This document shows, piece after piece, positions 1 to 7,856 of a stretch of 17,439 nucleotides of DNA. Each line of letters begins with the position of its first letter. Position 1 is the first letter of the stretch. This stretch comes from Actinomycetota bacterium (GTDB lineage: Bacteria; Actinomycetota; Humimicrobiia; Humimicrobiales; Humimicrobiaceae). Below the pieces are notes generated by a model that saw only the letters and a list, made by a program, of their open reading frames with translations, was not told where the DNA came from and made no database searches. The position numbers and the translations under genes were made by a program. The DNA lies in the NCBI GenBank assembly GCA_018399435.1, contig JAGYOJ010000008.1:1-17439 (forward strand), given 5' to 3'.

Positions 1-27
1 AGATGGAAAAATTATTCGGAGTTTTAA
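1..27 (+). CDS. possible C-terminal end of an upstream gene
   Basis: The first frame reads eight codons (ending Tyr-Ser-Glu-Phe) to a TAA at 25-27, one base before the RuBisCO-like gene's ATG. This spacing is typical of genes in one operon, and the next gene's Shine-Dalgarno would lie inside these codons. Eight codons identify nothing. If real, this gene is probably co-transcribed with the RuBisCO-like gene and could hold the missing step (for example a kinase), but that is speculation. It may equally be non-coding. Confidence 0.3.
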   Translation, partial: RWKNYSEF

Positions 28-28
28 T

Positions 29-1303
29 ATGTTTAAAAAGTCATTGCATTTTTTACCTGATGGGTTTAAAAGGGACGATTATATAATTGCTACCTATTTT
101 ATAGAGCTTCCGCCAGAAAAAGATATTATAGAATTTTCTGAAACCTTGGCTATCGATATGTCAACAGGGACCTGGACTAAAGTTGAAGGGGAAACAGAAG
201 AGATGAGGGAAAAATATGCAGGCAAGGTGATATCAGCACACGAAGTTCCAAATTATGAATTTGAACTTCCCAAGGACCTTGATTGCAGGAGGTATATTAC
301 ATCAATTGCAATACCTTTTGACAATATAGGGCCTGAGATTCCAATGCTTTTGACTACCATTATAGGGAATACTTCAGTTATGGGAAGAATTAAGCTATTA
401 GATATAGAATTTCCTAAAAGATATCTAAAAAATTTTTCAGGCCCTAAATTTGGAATAGAAGGCATAAGGAAACTTTTAGGGATAAAAGAGAGGCCCCTGC
501 TTAATAATATGATAAAACCCTGTACTGGATTTGAACCTGAAGTAGGTGCCAAATTCTTCTATAAGGCGGCAGTGGGGGGAGTAGACATTATAAAAGATGA
601 CGAGCTTTTATCTGAAACCCCTTATAATAATAGGCTTAAACGCATAAAGCTTTATATGGAAAAAGAAAAACAAGCCTATAGCGTAAAAGGCGAAAAAACA
701 TTGTATTGTGTAAATATTACAGGAAAAGCTGGCTCTTTAAAAAAGAGGGCAATGGATGCAATAGATGCAGGAGCCAATGCCCTTATGATAAATTACTTAA
801 CCCAGGGGCTATCTTCTTTTAGGGCTATAGCTGAGGATAAAGATATAAATGTTCCCTTGCTTGCTCATCTTGATTTTAGCGGAGTACTATATGCTAATCC
901 CTGGGGTGGGCTGTCAAGCCACCTTGTTCTAGGAAAACTTGCAAGGATAGTAGGCGCAGACATGTTAATATATCCTATTGATTCAGGCAAGTACAGGCTA
1001 TTGGATGTAAAATACAGGCAAATTGCACATGATCTTTTAATGGATTATGGCCATATAAAAAAAACATTTCCCATACCTTCAGGGGGTTTAGTAGTTTCCA
1101 AGGTCCCAAAAATCGTTGATGATTTGGGCTATGATTGTGTTTTATCTGCAGGCGGCGGAATACATGGCCATCCAATGGGTGCAATAGCTGGAGCTAAGGC
1201 ATTTAGGCAGGCCATAGATGCGGTAATGTCAAATATAGCCCTTAAAGATTATGCAAAGGAAAACAAAGAGCTCAGGGAAGCATTAAGTTATTGGGATAAA
1301 TAG
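29..1303 (+). CDS. RuBisCO-like protein (form IV RLP, large-subunit fold)
   Basis: A 424-residue member of the RuBisCO large-subunit superfamily. The N-terminal domain keeps the STGTWT segment (45-50; the RuBisCO Glu60 position is Asp43) and Asn114 (Asn123). The barrel keeps Lys163 (Lys175), the KDDE motif at 189-192 (carbamylated Lys201, Asp203, Glu204), His280 (His294), Lys321 in a short loop 6 (Lys334), SGG at 351-353 and a GGG phosphate loop at 375-377. Lys177 is replaced by Cys165 and Arg295 by Leu281, and the His327 position is not His, so carboxylation of ribulose bisphosphate is unlikely. Known RLPs include MtnW enolase and the 3-oxo-isoapionate-4-phosphate decarboxylase/transcarboxylase group; a sugar-acid phosphate substrate is my inference from the neighbours. 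The ATG follows GGAG at 18-21. It probably belongs to an operon entering from the left. Confidence 0.9.
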   Translation: MFKKSLHFLPDGFKRDDYIIATYFIELPPEKDIIEFSETLAIDMSTGTWTKVEGETEEMREKYAGKVISAHEVPNYEFELPKDLDCRRYITSIAIPFDNIGPEIPMLLTTIIGNTSVMGRIKLLDIEFPKRYLKNFSGPKFGIEGIRKLLGIKERPLLNNMIKPCTGFEPEVGAKFFYKAAVGGVDIIKDDELLSETPYNNRLKRIKLYMEKEKQAYSVKGEKTLYCVNITGKAGSLKKRAMDAIDAGANALMINYLTQGLSSFRAIAEDKDINVPLLAHLDFSGVLYANPWGGLSSHLVLGKLARIVGADMLIYPIDSGKYRLLDVKYRQIAHDLLMDYGHIKKTFPIPSGGLVVSKVPKIVDDLGYDCVLSAGGGIHGHPMGAIAGAKAFRQAIDAVMSNIALKDYAKENKELREALSYWDK

Positions 1304-1304
1304 T

Positions 1305-1844
1305 TTAACTTTTTTTAAAATTCCAGACCTCGGATATTTTCAAATGGTCGTCATGGATTAATTTTTGTTTAAATTTTTTAATCAATTTAAATCCATTTTC
1401 TTCTATTTCTTTTAACAATTCCTCTTTGCTGGTGTGCTCAGGGTAGACTGATATTATAGCGCCTTTTTTTAGAACCCTGTAAGCTTCTTTTAAGAGTGAT
1501 TTTAATTTCTGGCCATTTACTGAAAAGTACCAAAAAATATCATAGATTAAGATTAAGTCAAAAAAATTACCTTTAAATGGCAATTTGGCGGCAAAATCTT
1601 TTTCTATAATTTCAATATTTTTTAAATTATTTTTTTTGCATCTAATCCTAAGCTTTTCTAATTTAGTTTGGTTTCTGTCCAAAGCATATACTTTTCCTGT
1701 GTTTTTAACAATTTTTGCTACAGGGATTGTGTAATTTCCAATACCGCTGCAGCAATCTAGAATTTTTTGGCCTTCTTTTATCCCTATATCTTTTAAAAAC
1801 TTTAAGGCTATATTATTTCCCCATTTAATTTCATCAGCATCCAT
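1305..1844 (-). CDS. class I SAM-dependent methyltransferase, small
   Basis: A 179-residue protein with a Rossmann-type methyltransferase core. Motif I is at 28-38 (ILDCCSGIGNY; the usual D-x-G-x-G-x-G has Cys and Ser at the first variable Gly positions). An acidic end of strand 2 follows at 55-56 (ALD), then a motif II region around FDLILIYD (95-102), and a YRVLKKGG-like segment at 122-129 typical of the UbiE/Methyltransf_11/25 group. The substrate cannot be told. It lacks any strong Shine-Dalgarno (only AAAGA before the ATG). Its stop lies one base from the stop of the convergent RuBisCO-like gene, so the two transcripts must collide or overlap. It is transcribed away from the repressor gene and is probably unrelated to the sugar pathway. 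Confidence 0.8.
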   Translation of the reverse strand: MDADEIKWGNNIALKFLKDIGIKEGQKILDCCSGIGNYTIPVAKIVKNTGKVYALDRNQTKLEKLRIRCKKNNLKNIEIIEKDFAAKLPFKGNFFDLILIYDIFWYFSVNGQKLKSLLKEAYRVLKKGAIISVYPEHTSKEELLKEIEENGFKLIKKFKQKLIHDDHLKISEVWNFKKS

Positions 1845-1897
1845 AATCTTTAAATGTTAGCAAATATATATTTTTTTTACAATTTGATTAATTGAAT

Positions 1898-1926
1898 TTG
1901 ACATTTTTAAATTCATATAATATTAT
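1898..1926 (+). promoter_or_regulatory. sigma70-type promoter of the lacI-ABC operon
   Basis: A perfect -35 TTGACA at 1898-1903 and a -10 TATTAT at 1921-1926 are separated by exactly 17 bases. The predicted start, about 1933, falls in the first operator copy. A TATAAT at 1916-1921 overlaps the proposed -10 but would leave only a 12-base spacer, so it is less likely to be used with this -35. Confidence 0.7.
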
Positions 1927-1928
1927 AC

Positions 1929-1967
1929 AAAACGTTTCGTAGAAAACGTTTCCTAGAAATCGTTTTT
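1929..1967 (+). promoter_or_regulatory. three tandem LacI-family operators, 14-bp period
   Basis: Three CG-centred palindromic boxes: AAAACGTTTC at 1929-1938, AAAACGTTTC at 1943-1952, and the weaker AAATCGTTTT at 1957-1966. The CG centres lie at 1933, 1947 and 1961, exactly 14 bases apart. A central CG flanked by A and T runs is what LacI/GalR proteins with a hinge leucine bind, and the adjacent repressor has Leu56 there. The array covers the predicted start site and runs up to the repressor's Shine-Dalgarno, so it probably gives autorepression of the whole transporter operon. Confidence 0.8.
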
Positions 1968-1978
1968 GAAAGGTTTAC

Positions 1979-3001
1979 ATGAAAAGAAAAAATATAAGAG
2001 ATGTAGCCAGAGAAGCAAATGTGTCCATATCTACAGTTTCACATGCATTAAACGAAACCCGTTACGTAAAAGAAGAAACCAAGCAAAAAATAAAAAAAAT
2101 TGCCAAAAAGCTAAATTACAGGCCCAGTGCAATTGCAAAAGGCTTAAGAAAAAAAAGTATTAACACGGTAGCAATTTTTGTTGCTAATATTGAAAGCCAG
2201 TTTTTTTCTAAAGTAACCATGGGAATAAATAAAATAGCAAATGCAAATAATTACCACACAATAATGGTTAATACTTTTTATGATGAGGATGAAGAAGAAA
2301 AAATTATAGAAAGCTTAAGAAACCAGTTTATAGATGGAGCAATATTTGTAAGCGGTTTAAATAATGTTGATTGCATTAAAAAATTAGATGAAGAAAAGTT
2401 CCCTTTTGTCTTAGTTACAAGGAAAATAAATGACAGGTACCCTTCAATATTAATAGATAACATGAAAGCAATGGAAGAAACAATTGATTACTTAGCTAAT
2501 TTTGGGCATAGAAAAATAGGGTACCTTACAATGGATTACCAAAATAGGCAAACCGTTACAGAAAGATTCTTGGGTTACAAAAAAGGCCTAAAGAAGAATA
2601 AGCTGGGATATGATTCCAGCATTGTGCTCATTGGAGAAAATAAAATGATTGATGAGATGAAAAAAGGCTATATTTTAGTCAGGGAAACTTTTAGAAATAA
2701 AGAAGCGCCTACAGCAATGATTGCTGCTACTGATAATCTAGCTGCTGGCGCATACACGGCTTTTAAGGAATTAGATTTAAAAATCCCCCAGGATATTTCT
2801 ATTGTGGGTTTTGATAATTTGCCAATGAGCAGATTTTTGGATCCTCCTCTAACTACTATTAAGCAGCCTAAAGAAAAATTGGGGTCTTGTGCAATGGAAA
2901 TGCTAATAAAGTTAATTAGAAGTGAAGAAATAAGGCAAAATATACAGATTTTAGATACAGCAATTACTGAAAGAGGGTCTGTAACCTATCCAAGCAAGTA
3001 A
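1979..3001 (+). CDS. LacI/GalR-family transcriptional repressor
   Basis: A 340-residue protein of standard family length. The N-terminal helix-turn-helix is at about 4-24 (IRDVAREANVSISTVSHAL). The hinge helix at about 47-57 (YRPSAIAKGL) has Leu56, the residue that wedges into the central CG of LacI operators. The remainder is a two-lobed periplasmic-binding-like sensor domain ending in VGFDNLPMSRFLDPPLTTI (about 277-295), typical of sugar-responsive members. It is the first gene of the importer operon and lies directly behind three matching operators, so it most likely represses itself and the importer. The inducer is unknown; by context it is the imported sugar or a pathway intermediate. 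The ATG is preceded by GAAAGG, a modest ribosome site touching the last operator. Confidence 0.92.
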   Translation: MKRKNIRDVAREANVSISTVSHALNETRYVKEETKQKIKKIAKKLNYRPSAIAKGLRKKSINTVAIFVANIESQFFSKVTMGINKIANANNYHTIMVNTFYDEDEEEKIIESLRNQFIDGAIFVSGLNNVDCIKKLDEEKFPFVLVTRKINDRYPSILIDNMKAMEETIDYLANFGHRKIGYLTMDYQNRQTVTERFLGYKKGLKKNKLGYDSSIVLIGENKMIDEMKKGYILVRETFRNKEAPTAMIAATDNLAAGAYTAFKELDLKIPQDISIVGFDNLPMSRFLDPPLTTIKQPKEKLGSCAMEMLIKLIRSEEIRQNIQILDTAITERGSVTYPSK

Positions 3002-3031
3002 AAAATAAAATTTAATGGAATGGAAGGTATT

Positions 3032-4528
3032 ATGGCAGAAAATATATTAGAATTAAAAAATATTTCTAAGCAGTTCCCGGGGGTTTTGGCTTTAGATGGC
3101 GTAGACTTTGACCTAAAGGAAGGCGAAGTCCATGCGCTGGTGGGAGAAAATGGGGCTGGCAAATCTACATTAGTAAAAATAATAACAGGCATCTACAAGT
3201 CAACTGAAGGTAACATAATTTATAAAGGCAAAGAAATTGAATGGGCTAATCCTTTAGAATCAGTTATGGAAGGGATAGCTGCTATTTACCAGGAGCCTAC
3301 AATTTTTCCTGATTTAAATGTAGCTGAAAACATATTCATGGGCCACCATAAGTTTAATAAGTATACAAGAAAAATCAGGTGGAAAGAGCTTTACGATAAA
3401 ACCAGGGAGCTTATGAAAAATCTTAATCCCAATATAAAGCCTAAAGACAGGATAATAGGATTATCATTAGCTGAAAGGCAATTAGTAGAAATTGCAAAAG
3501 CGCTGTCCATGGAAGCAAAAATTATAATAATGGATGAGCCTACTTCAGCTTTAAGCATTTCAGAATCTGAGGAATTATTTTCAATAATTGAGAATTTAAA
3601 ACAGGACGGGAAAGCAATCCTTTTTATTTCCCACCGCCTGGAAGACGTTTTTGTGGTAGCTGACAGGGTAACAGTTTTTAGAGACGGCAAGCTTATTGGT
3701 ACAAAAGACATAAAAGATGTTACCAATGAGAGCCTTATAGAGATGATGGTTGGAAGAAAAGTAAAGGATTTATTTCCAAAAATTGATGTTAAGCAGGGAA
3801 AAGAAGTTTTAAGAATTGAAAATCTGTCCAAAAAAGGGAATTTCAAAAATGTTTCTTTTTCCCTCCATGAAGGGGAAATTCTAGGATTTTACGGCCTGGT
3901 TGGAGCAGGAAGGACAGAAGTGGCAAAAGCTATATTTGGAATGGATTTAGCTGATAGCGGCAAAATTTTTATAAGGGGAAAAGAAAAAAAGATTAGAAAC
4001 CCTGATCAAGCAATTGAAATGGGCTTAGCTTATGTGCCTGAAAACAGGGATGAAGAAGGGATAATATTAGATACAGATATTACTACAAATATATCTTTGC
4101 CTATACTGGAAAGTGTAAGCAATTTTGGATGGCTTGATAAAAATGCTGAAATAAAAACAGCAAATAAGTATTCAGAAATGCTTGAAGTTAAAGCTTCAGG
4201 ACTCGACCAGAAGGTAATGAATTTATCAGGCGGAAATAAACAAAAAGTTTCCCTTGCAAAATGGCTGGCATCTAAATCGAAAATATTGCTTTTTGATGAG
4301 CCAACTAAAGGCATTGATGTGGGGGCTAAGGCTGCAGTGCATAAGTTTATTAGTGAGCTGGCATCAAAAGGCTTTGCAATTTTGATGATATCTTCTGAAC
4401 TGCCGGAAATAATGGGAATGAGTGACAATATATTAGTTATGCATGAGGGCCTTGTTACTAATTATTTTAAAAAAGGTGAGGCTACACGTGAAAAGATATT
4501 ACAATCAGCAATCTCGGATAAGAAATAG
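3032..4528 (+). CDS. sugar ABC importer ATPase, two nucleotide-binding domains (RhaT/RbsA type)
   Basis: A 498-residue fused dual ATPase powering carbohydrate import. Domain 1 has Walker A GENGAGKST (38-46), the sugar-family signature LSLAERQ (144-150), Walker B IIIMDEP (164-170) and a switch His at 201. Domain 2 has a degenerate Walker A GLVGAGRTE (288-296), signature LSGGNKQ (398-404) and Walker B LLFDEP (419-424). The degenerate second P-loop is normal for the CUT2 class. I chose the ATG at 3032 (MAENILEL) because GGAAGG at 3022-3027 precedes it; an in-frame ATG at 3020 overlaps that site. It lies 30 bases after the repressor and is followed by both permeases, matching the rhamnose/ribose/autoinducer-2 importer order. 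The exact sugar is not determined. Confidence 0.93.
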   Translation: MAENILELKNISKQFPGVLALDGVDFDLKEGEVHALVGENGAGKSTLVKIITGIYKSTEGNIIYKGKEIEWANPLESVMEGIAAIYQEPTIFPDLNVAENIFMGHHKFNKYTRKIRWKELYDKTRELMKNLNPNIKPKDRIIGLSLAERQLVEIAKALSMEAKIIIMDEPTSALSISESEELFSIIENLKQDGKAILFISHRLEDVFVVADRVTVFRDGKLIGTKDIKDVTNESLIEMMVGRKVKDLFPKIDVKQGKEVLRIENLSKKGNFKNVSFSLHEGEILGFYGLVGAGRTEVAKAIFGMDLADSGKIFIRGKEKKIRNPDQAIEMGLAYVPENRDEEGIILDTDITTNISLPILESVSNFGWLDKNAEIKTANKYSEMLEVKASGLDQKVMNLSGGNKQKVSLAKWLASKSKILLFDEPTKGIDVGAKAAVHKFISELASKGFAILMISSELPEIMGMSDNILVMHEGLVTNYFKKGEATREKILQSAISDKK

Positions 4529-4555
4529 CAGCAAAATTTAATGAAGGGATTATAG

Positions 4556-5599
4556 ATGGCAAAAAAAGATAATAATTTTAAAAAAACAGATACCGGAAAT
4601 TCTAGCAGCTTAATGCTAAAATTTGCAGGGTTTAGGGAGATGGGCATATTTGTCTTTTTAATTATTTTAGTAATTGTTATTTCTATTAGAAGCCCAGTTT
4701 TTTTAACATTTGAAAATATTTATGATATTGGCCTGGATACGGCAATACTTGCTATTATAGCTGTTGGAGAAATGATGGTAATAATTACCAGGGGCATAGA
4801 TATATCTGTTGGCACGGGCCTGGGCCTTTCTGGCATGGTAGTCGCGCTTATCTTAGCTGAAAATTGGTGGATTCCCCCCTGGCTTGCGATACTTATGGGG
4901 ATTGCAGTTGGGGCCATACTAGGTTCTTTTAACGGGCTTTTAATTGTAAAGGGCAAAATCCCGCCTATTATTGCTACATTAGGTACAATGAGCGTGTTTA
5001 GGGGAATAACTTTTATAATTAATTTTCAGGTGGCTGGCGGGCAATGGGTTTCAGCCCACAACCTTTCTGATTCATTTAAAGCTTTTGCCAGAAGCACTTT
5101 TTTAAAGATACCTAATTTAATATTAATAGCTATTATTATTTACATAATTTTTTACTATTTTTTAAACCATACAGTTACAGGAAGGCAGATTTATGCGGTA
5201 GGAAGCAGCCCGGAAAGCGCAAAAGTTATTGGCATAAATATAGATAAAATAACATTTTTGCCTTATCTATTTACCGGGATGTTATTTGGCATGGGAGGCG
5301 TTCTTTGGGTATCAAGGTATACCGCAGCACAAACAGATTCTGGGACAGGTTTTGAATTTACAGTAATAACCGCTGTAGTTGTAGGCGGCGTTGCTATTGC
5401 TGGCGGAAGCGGGTCAATATTTGGAATTCTTCTTGGCTCTATAATTATAGGGGTAATAAATAATGCTGTCCACCTGATAAGGGTATCTCCATTTTGGAAG
5501 CTTGCAATCTATGGTTTTATCATACTGCTGGCAGTAATTGTTGATAAGGCAATTTCTAGAAGAATAAATAAAGCATTATTAGAGAGAAGGAAGATATAA
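4556..5599 (+). CDS. sugar ABC importer permease, CUT2 family (RhaP/RbsC type)
   Basis: A 347-residue integral membrane permease of the BPD_transp_2 (CUT2 sugar) family. After a polar N-terminus, a hydrophobic helix (about 29-47) precedes several further membrane segments. The conserved regions include ITRGIDISVG (about 77-86), the NGLLIVKGKIPPIIATLGTM stretch (about 124-143) and TGRQIYAVGSSPESAKVIGI (about 209-228), the cytoplasmic coupling loop of this family. It presumably pairs with the next permease as a heterodimer with the upstream ATPase, as in rhamnose and AI-2 importers. The ATG follows AAGGGA with 6 bases of spacing. Confidence 0.92.
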   Translation: MAKKDNNFKKTDTGNSSSLMLKFAGFREMGIFVFLIILVIVISIRSPVFLTFENIYDIGLDTAILAIIAVGEMMVIITRGIDISVGTGLGLSGMVVALILAENWWIPPWLAILMGIAVGAILGSFNGLLIVKGKIPPIIATLGTMSVFRGITFIINFQVAGGQWVSAHNLSDSFKAFARSTFLKIPNLILIAIIIYIIFYYFLNHTVTGRQIYAVGSSPESAKVIGINIDKITFLPYLFTGMLFGMGGVLWVSRYTAAQTDSGTGFEFTVITAVVVGGVAIAGGSGSIFGILLGSIIIGVINNAVHLIRVSPFWKLAIYGFIILLAVIVDKAISRRINKALLERRKI

Positions 5600-6594
5600 T
5601 GGAAATGATTGATAAATCTAAAAAAACTTTTTCTGTAAAGTCTTTTTTCCTAAGGTGGGAAGTTCTGCTGCTGTTAATATTTATTGTTTACAATATTATC
5701 ATTATCTTTACCACGCCATATTATTTGGATATTAATAATATATTTGATATGACATTCATATTCACTGAAAAAGGCTTAGTCGCATTAATAATGGCCTTTA
5801 TAATTATTACCGGTAATGTAGATCTTTCCGTAGCATCTATAATGGGCTTGTCTTCAGTTGCTATGGCCGCAAGTTACCAGGCAGGAGTAAATATATGGGC
5901 AGCTTTTTTAATTGGCTTATTGATTGGGACATCGGCCGGTTTTTTAAATGGAATGATTATAACTAGATTATCATTGCCGGCAATAATAATTACACTGGCT
6001 ACTTATTCTTTCTACAGGGGCATTGCTTATGTAATACTTGGAAATGAAGCAGTTAGCGGATTTACCAAAAAATTTTCCTATATAGGGCAGGGTTATATTG
6101 GAAATTCTCCAGTTCCATTTCCTTTAATTATATTTTTAATTATTGCTGTAATTTCTATAATTATTTTGCATAGGACTACTTTTGGCAGAATGGTTTATGC
6201 AATAGGCTTAAATGAGAAAGCAGCTTTTGCTTCAGGCATACCTATTAAAAAAATAAAGTTATTATTGTTCACGCTATCCGGTTTTATGTCGGGCTTTGCC
6301 GGAATGATTATTACTTCAAGGATAGGCAATACCAGGCCAAATATTGCTACAGGTTTTGAGCTTGAAATTATTACTATCGTAATATTGGGCGGTGTAATGA
6401 TTACTGGAGGCGTGGGAAATATGTGGGGAGTTTTTATCTCAATAGTTTTAATAAGCACTATTAGGTATGGCTTGGGTTTTCACAATGTGCCAGGACAGAT
6501 AATGCTCGTAGTTACAGGAGGGCTCCTTATTTCCTCAATACTGATTAATAACTTTCTAAAAACCTTTGTATCTAACAGGGTTTTAAAACGGTGA
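5599..6594 (+). CDS. second sugar ABC importer permease, CUT2 family (RhaQ type)
   Basis: A 331-residue paralogue of the preceding permease. It shows the family regions ITGNVDLSVASIMGLSSVAM (about 71-90), NGMIITRLSLPAIIITLAT (about 117-135) and TFGRMVYAIGLNEKAAFASG (about 194-213). Multiple hydrophobic segments span the protein. Its start overlaps the first permease's stop by one base (TAATG), with an AGAAGGAAG ribosome site inside the upstream gene, so the two are translationally coupled. Two different permeases plus one fused ATPase is the layout of rhamnose (RhaPQ) and autoinducer-2 (LsrCD) importers, not of ribose importers with one permease. Confidence 0.92.
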   Translation: MEMIDKSKKTFSVKSFFLRWEVLLLLIFIVYNIIIIFTTPYYLDINNIFDMTFIFTEKGLVALIMAFIIITGNVDLSVASIMGLSSVAMAASYQAGVNIWAAFLIGLLIGTSAGFLNGMIITRLSLPAIIITLATYSFYRGIAYVILGNEAVSGFTKKFSYIGQGYIGNSPVPFPLIIFLIIAVISIIILHRTTFGRMVYAIGLNEKAAFASGIPIKKIKLLLFTLSGFMSGFAGMIITSRIGNTRPNIATGFELEIITIVILGGVMITGGVGNMWGVFISIVLISTIRYGLGFHNVPGQIMLVVTGGLLISSILINNFLKTFVSNRVLKR

Positions 6595-6610
6595 CCGTGA
6601 TTTGAATTTT

Positions 6611-6644
6611 AAAAAGGGGGTGGTAACAATTGAAAATTAAATGA
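6611..6644 (+). other. orphan strong Shine-Dalgarno with a four-codon TTG mini-ORF
   Basis: AAAAAGGGGGTGGT at 6611-6624 is one of the strongest ribosome sites in the window, yet no gene follows it. The nearest start is TTG at 6630, reading TTG-AAA-ATT-AAA then TGA at 6642-6644, which enters the 5' arm of the hairpin. It could be a leader mini-ORF, a ribosome-binding mRNA-stabilising site, or a relic of a deleted gene. Confidence 0.4.
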
Positions 6645-6706
6645 GATTTGCTTAGTAGCTTTAAAAGAGTTGCGGCTCAAATTTAAATTTTACTGAACAA
6701 ATCTCA
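6642..6706 (+). other. long imperfect hairpin in the permease to binding-protein gap
   Basis: The arm 6642-6657 (TGAGATTTGCTTAGTA) pairs with 6691-6706 (TACTGAACAAATCTCA). Fourteen of 16 positions are Watson-Crick, one is G-U and one is a C-A mismatch; the loop is 33 bases. Part of the loop is the 12-base palindrome AAATTTAAATTT (6679-6690). No uridine run follows directly, so it does not look like a simple terminator. An mRNA stabiliser that raises binding-protein expression over permease, or a regulatory leader fold, is plausible. Confidence 0.55.
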
Positions 6707-6765
6707 AAAATATTTTATTAAAATTGGAGGATAATGTAAATTTTTATCCAAGGAGGGACATTATA

Positions 6766-7848
6766 ATGAAAAAGTCTTTAATGTGGTTAATAGTTGGATT
6801 ATTGTGCCTGTCTATTATTGGCAGTTTCTCACTCTTTGGCTGTGCACAGGAAGCAGCTGAGGAACCTGCTGCAGAAGAAGAAGCAGCAGAAGAGCCTGCA
6901 GAAGAAGCAGGGGGCTTAAGCATAGCTATTGTGGTTAAAAATATTGGCAACCCATTCTTTGATGTAATAAAAACAGGATGGGATGAAGCACTTGGTGAGC
7001 TTGGCGACGAATCTATATTTAGGGGCCCTGAACAGCCAACCCCTGAAGGCCAGATTGAAATAATAGAATCACTGATTGCGCAAAAAGTTGATGGCTTTAC
7101 TTATGTGGCAAATGACCCGCAATCGCTTCAGCCAATTTGTAAAAAAGCTATGGACGCAGGAATTGCAGTAGTTGGCTGGGAATCTGGCATAGTTCCAGAA
7201 AGCAGGCACTTATCTGTTGAGCCTGCATCTGCTAAAGATATTGGAGTAGACCAGGTTAAAATGCTAGCAGAAATGATAGACTATGAAGGCCAGATTGCAA
7301 TTCTAAGCGCTACAGCAACAATGGCTAACCAGAATACCTGGATTGAATACATGGAAGAAGAACTTGAAAAAGAAGAATACGCTAATATGGAATTGGTAGA
7401 CATTGTATATGGCGATGATGTTAGGGAAAAAAGCTATAATGAAGCTCTAGGCCTGTTTAAAACTTATCCGGAGCTTAAAGGAATCATTAGCCCTACAACA
7501 GTTGGAATTGCTGCAACAGCTAGAGCAATAACAGATGAAGAGTTGATTGACCAGGTTGAGCTAACAGGATTAGGGCTACCAAGCGAGATGGCTGAATATG
7601 TCCACAATGGCGCTTGCAAAGAATTTGGATTGTGGAATCCTATCGACCTTGGCTATCTAGATGCTTATTCAACACATTACTTGGCAACAGGCGAAATAAC
7701 CGGATCTCCAGGCGAAACATTTACTGCTGGAAGATTGGGTGAATATACTATTGAAGAGCAGGAAGGCGTTGAAAATGGCTTAGTTTATTTAGGCGGCTTG
7801 TTTACTTTCAATATTGATAATATTGATGAATGGAAAGATAAAATATAA
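6766..7848 (+). CDS. sugar ABC importer substrate-binding lipoprotein (RhaS/LsrB-like)
   Basis: A 360-residue lipoprotein that should capture sugar at the cell surface and deliver it to the two permeases. The N-terminus is a lipoprotein signal (KK, hydrophobic core, lipobox LFGC with Cys26). An acidic Glu/Ala/Pro spacer follows (about 28-49), then a type I periplasmic-binding fold beginning IAIVVKNIGNPFFDVIKTG (about 53-71). It resembles the rhamnose/autoinducer-2 binding proteins; the ligand is inferred only. I chose the ATG at 6766 because AAGGAGGG at 6750-6757 lies at ideal distance and the signal peptide begins there; an upstream in-frame TTG at 6724 would add 14 polar residues. A hairpin precedes it and a strong terminator follows, which fits separate control of its dose. 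Confidence 0.93.
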   Translation: MKKSLMWLIVGLLCLSIIGSFSLFGCAQEAAEEPAAEEEAAEEPAEEAGGLSIAIVVKNIGNPFFDVIKTGWDEALGELGDESIFRGPEQPTPEGQIEIIESLIAQKVDGFTYVANDPQSLQPICKKAMDAGIAVVGWESGIVPESRHLSVEPASAKDIGVDQVKMLAEMIDYEGQIAILSATATMANQNTWIEYMEEELEKEEYANMELVDIVYGDDVREKSYNEALGLFKTYPELKGIISPTTVGIAATARAITDEELIDQVELTGLGLPSEMAEYVHNGACKEFGLWNPIDLGYLDAYSTHYLATGEITGSPGETFTAGRLGEYTIEEQEGVENGLVYLGGLFTFNIDNIDEWKDKI

Positions 7849-7856
7849 ACTTGGCT

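Noticed and set aside
1966..2163. A 65-codon plus-strand frame overlapping the repressor start
   Set aside because: Very Lys-rich, out of frame with the clearly recognised LacI protein, with its start inside the operator and ribosome-site region. It is a shadow.
6846..6913. Low-complexity GAA/GCA-rich stretch in the binding-protein gene
   Set aside because: It is a normal acidic lipoprotein spacer between the lipobox Cys and the folded domain, not a separate repeat element.
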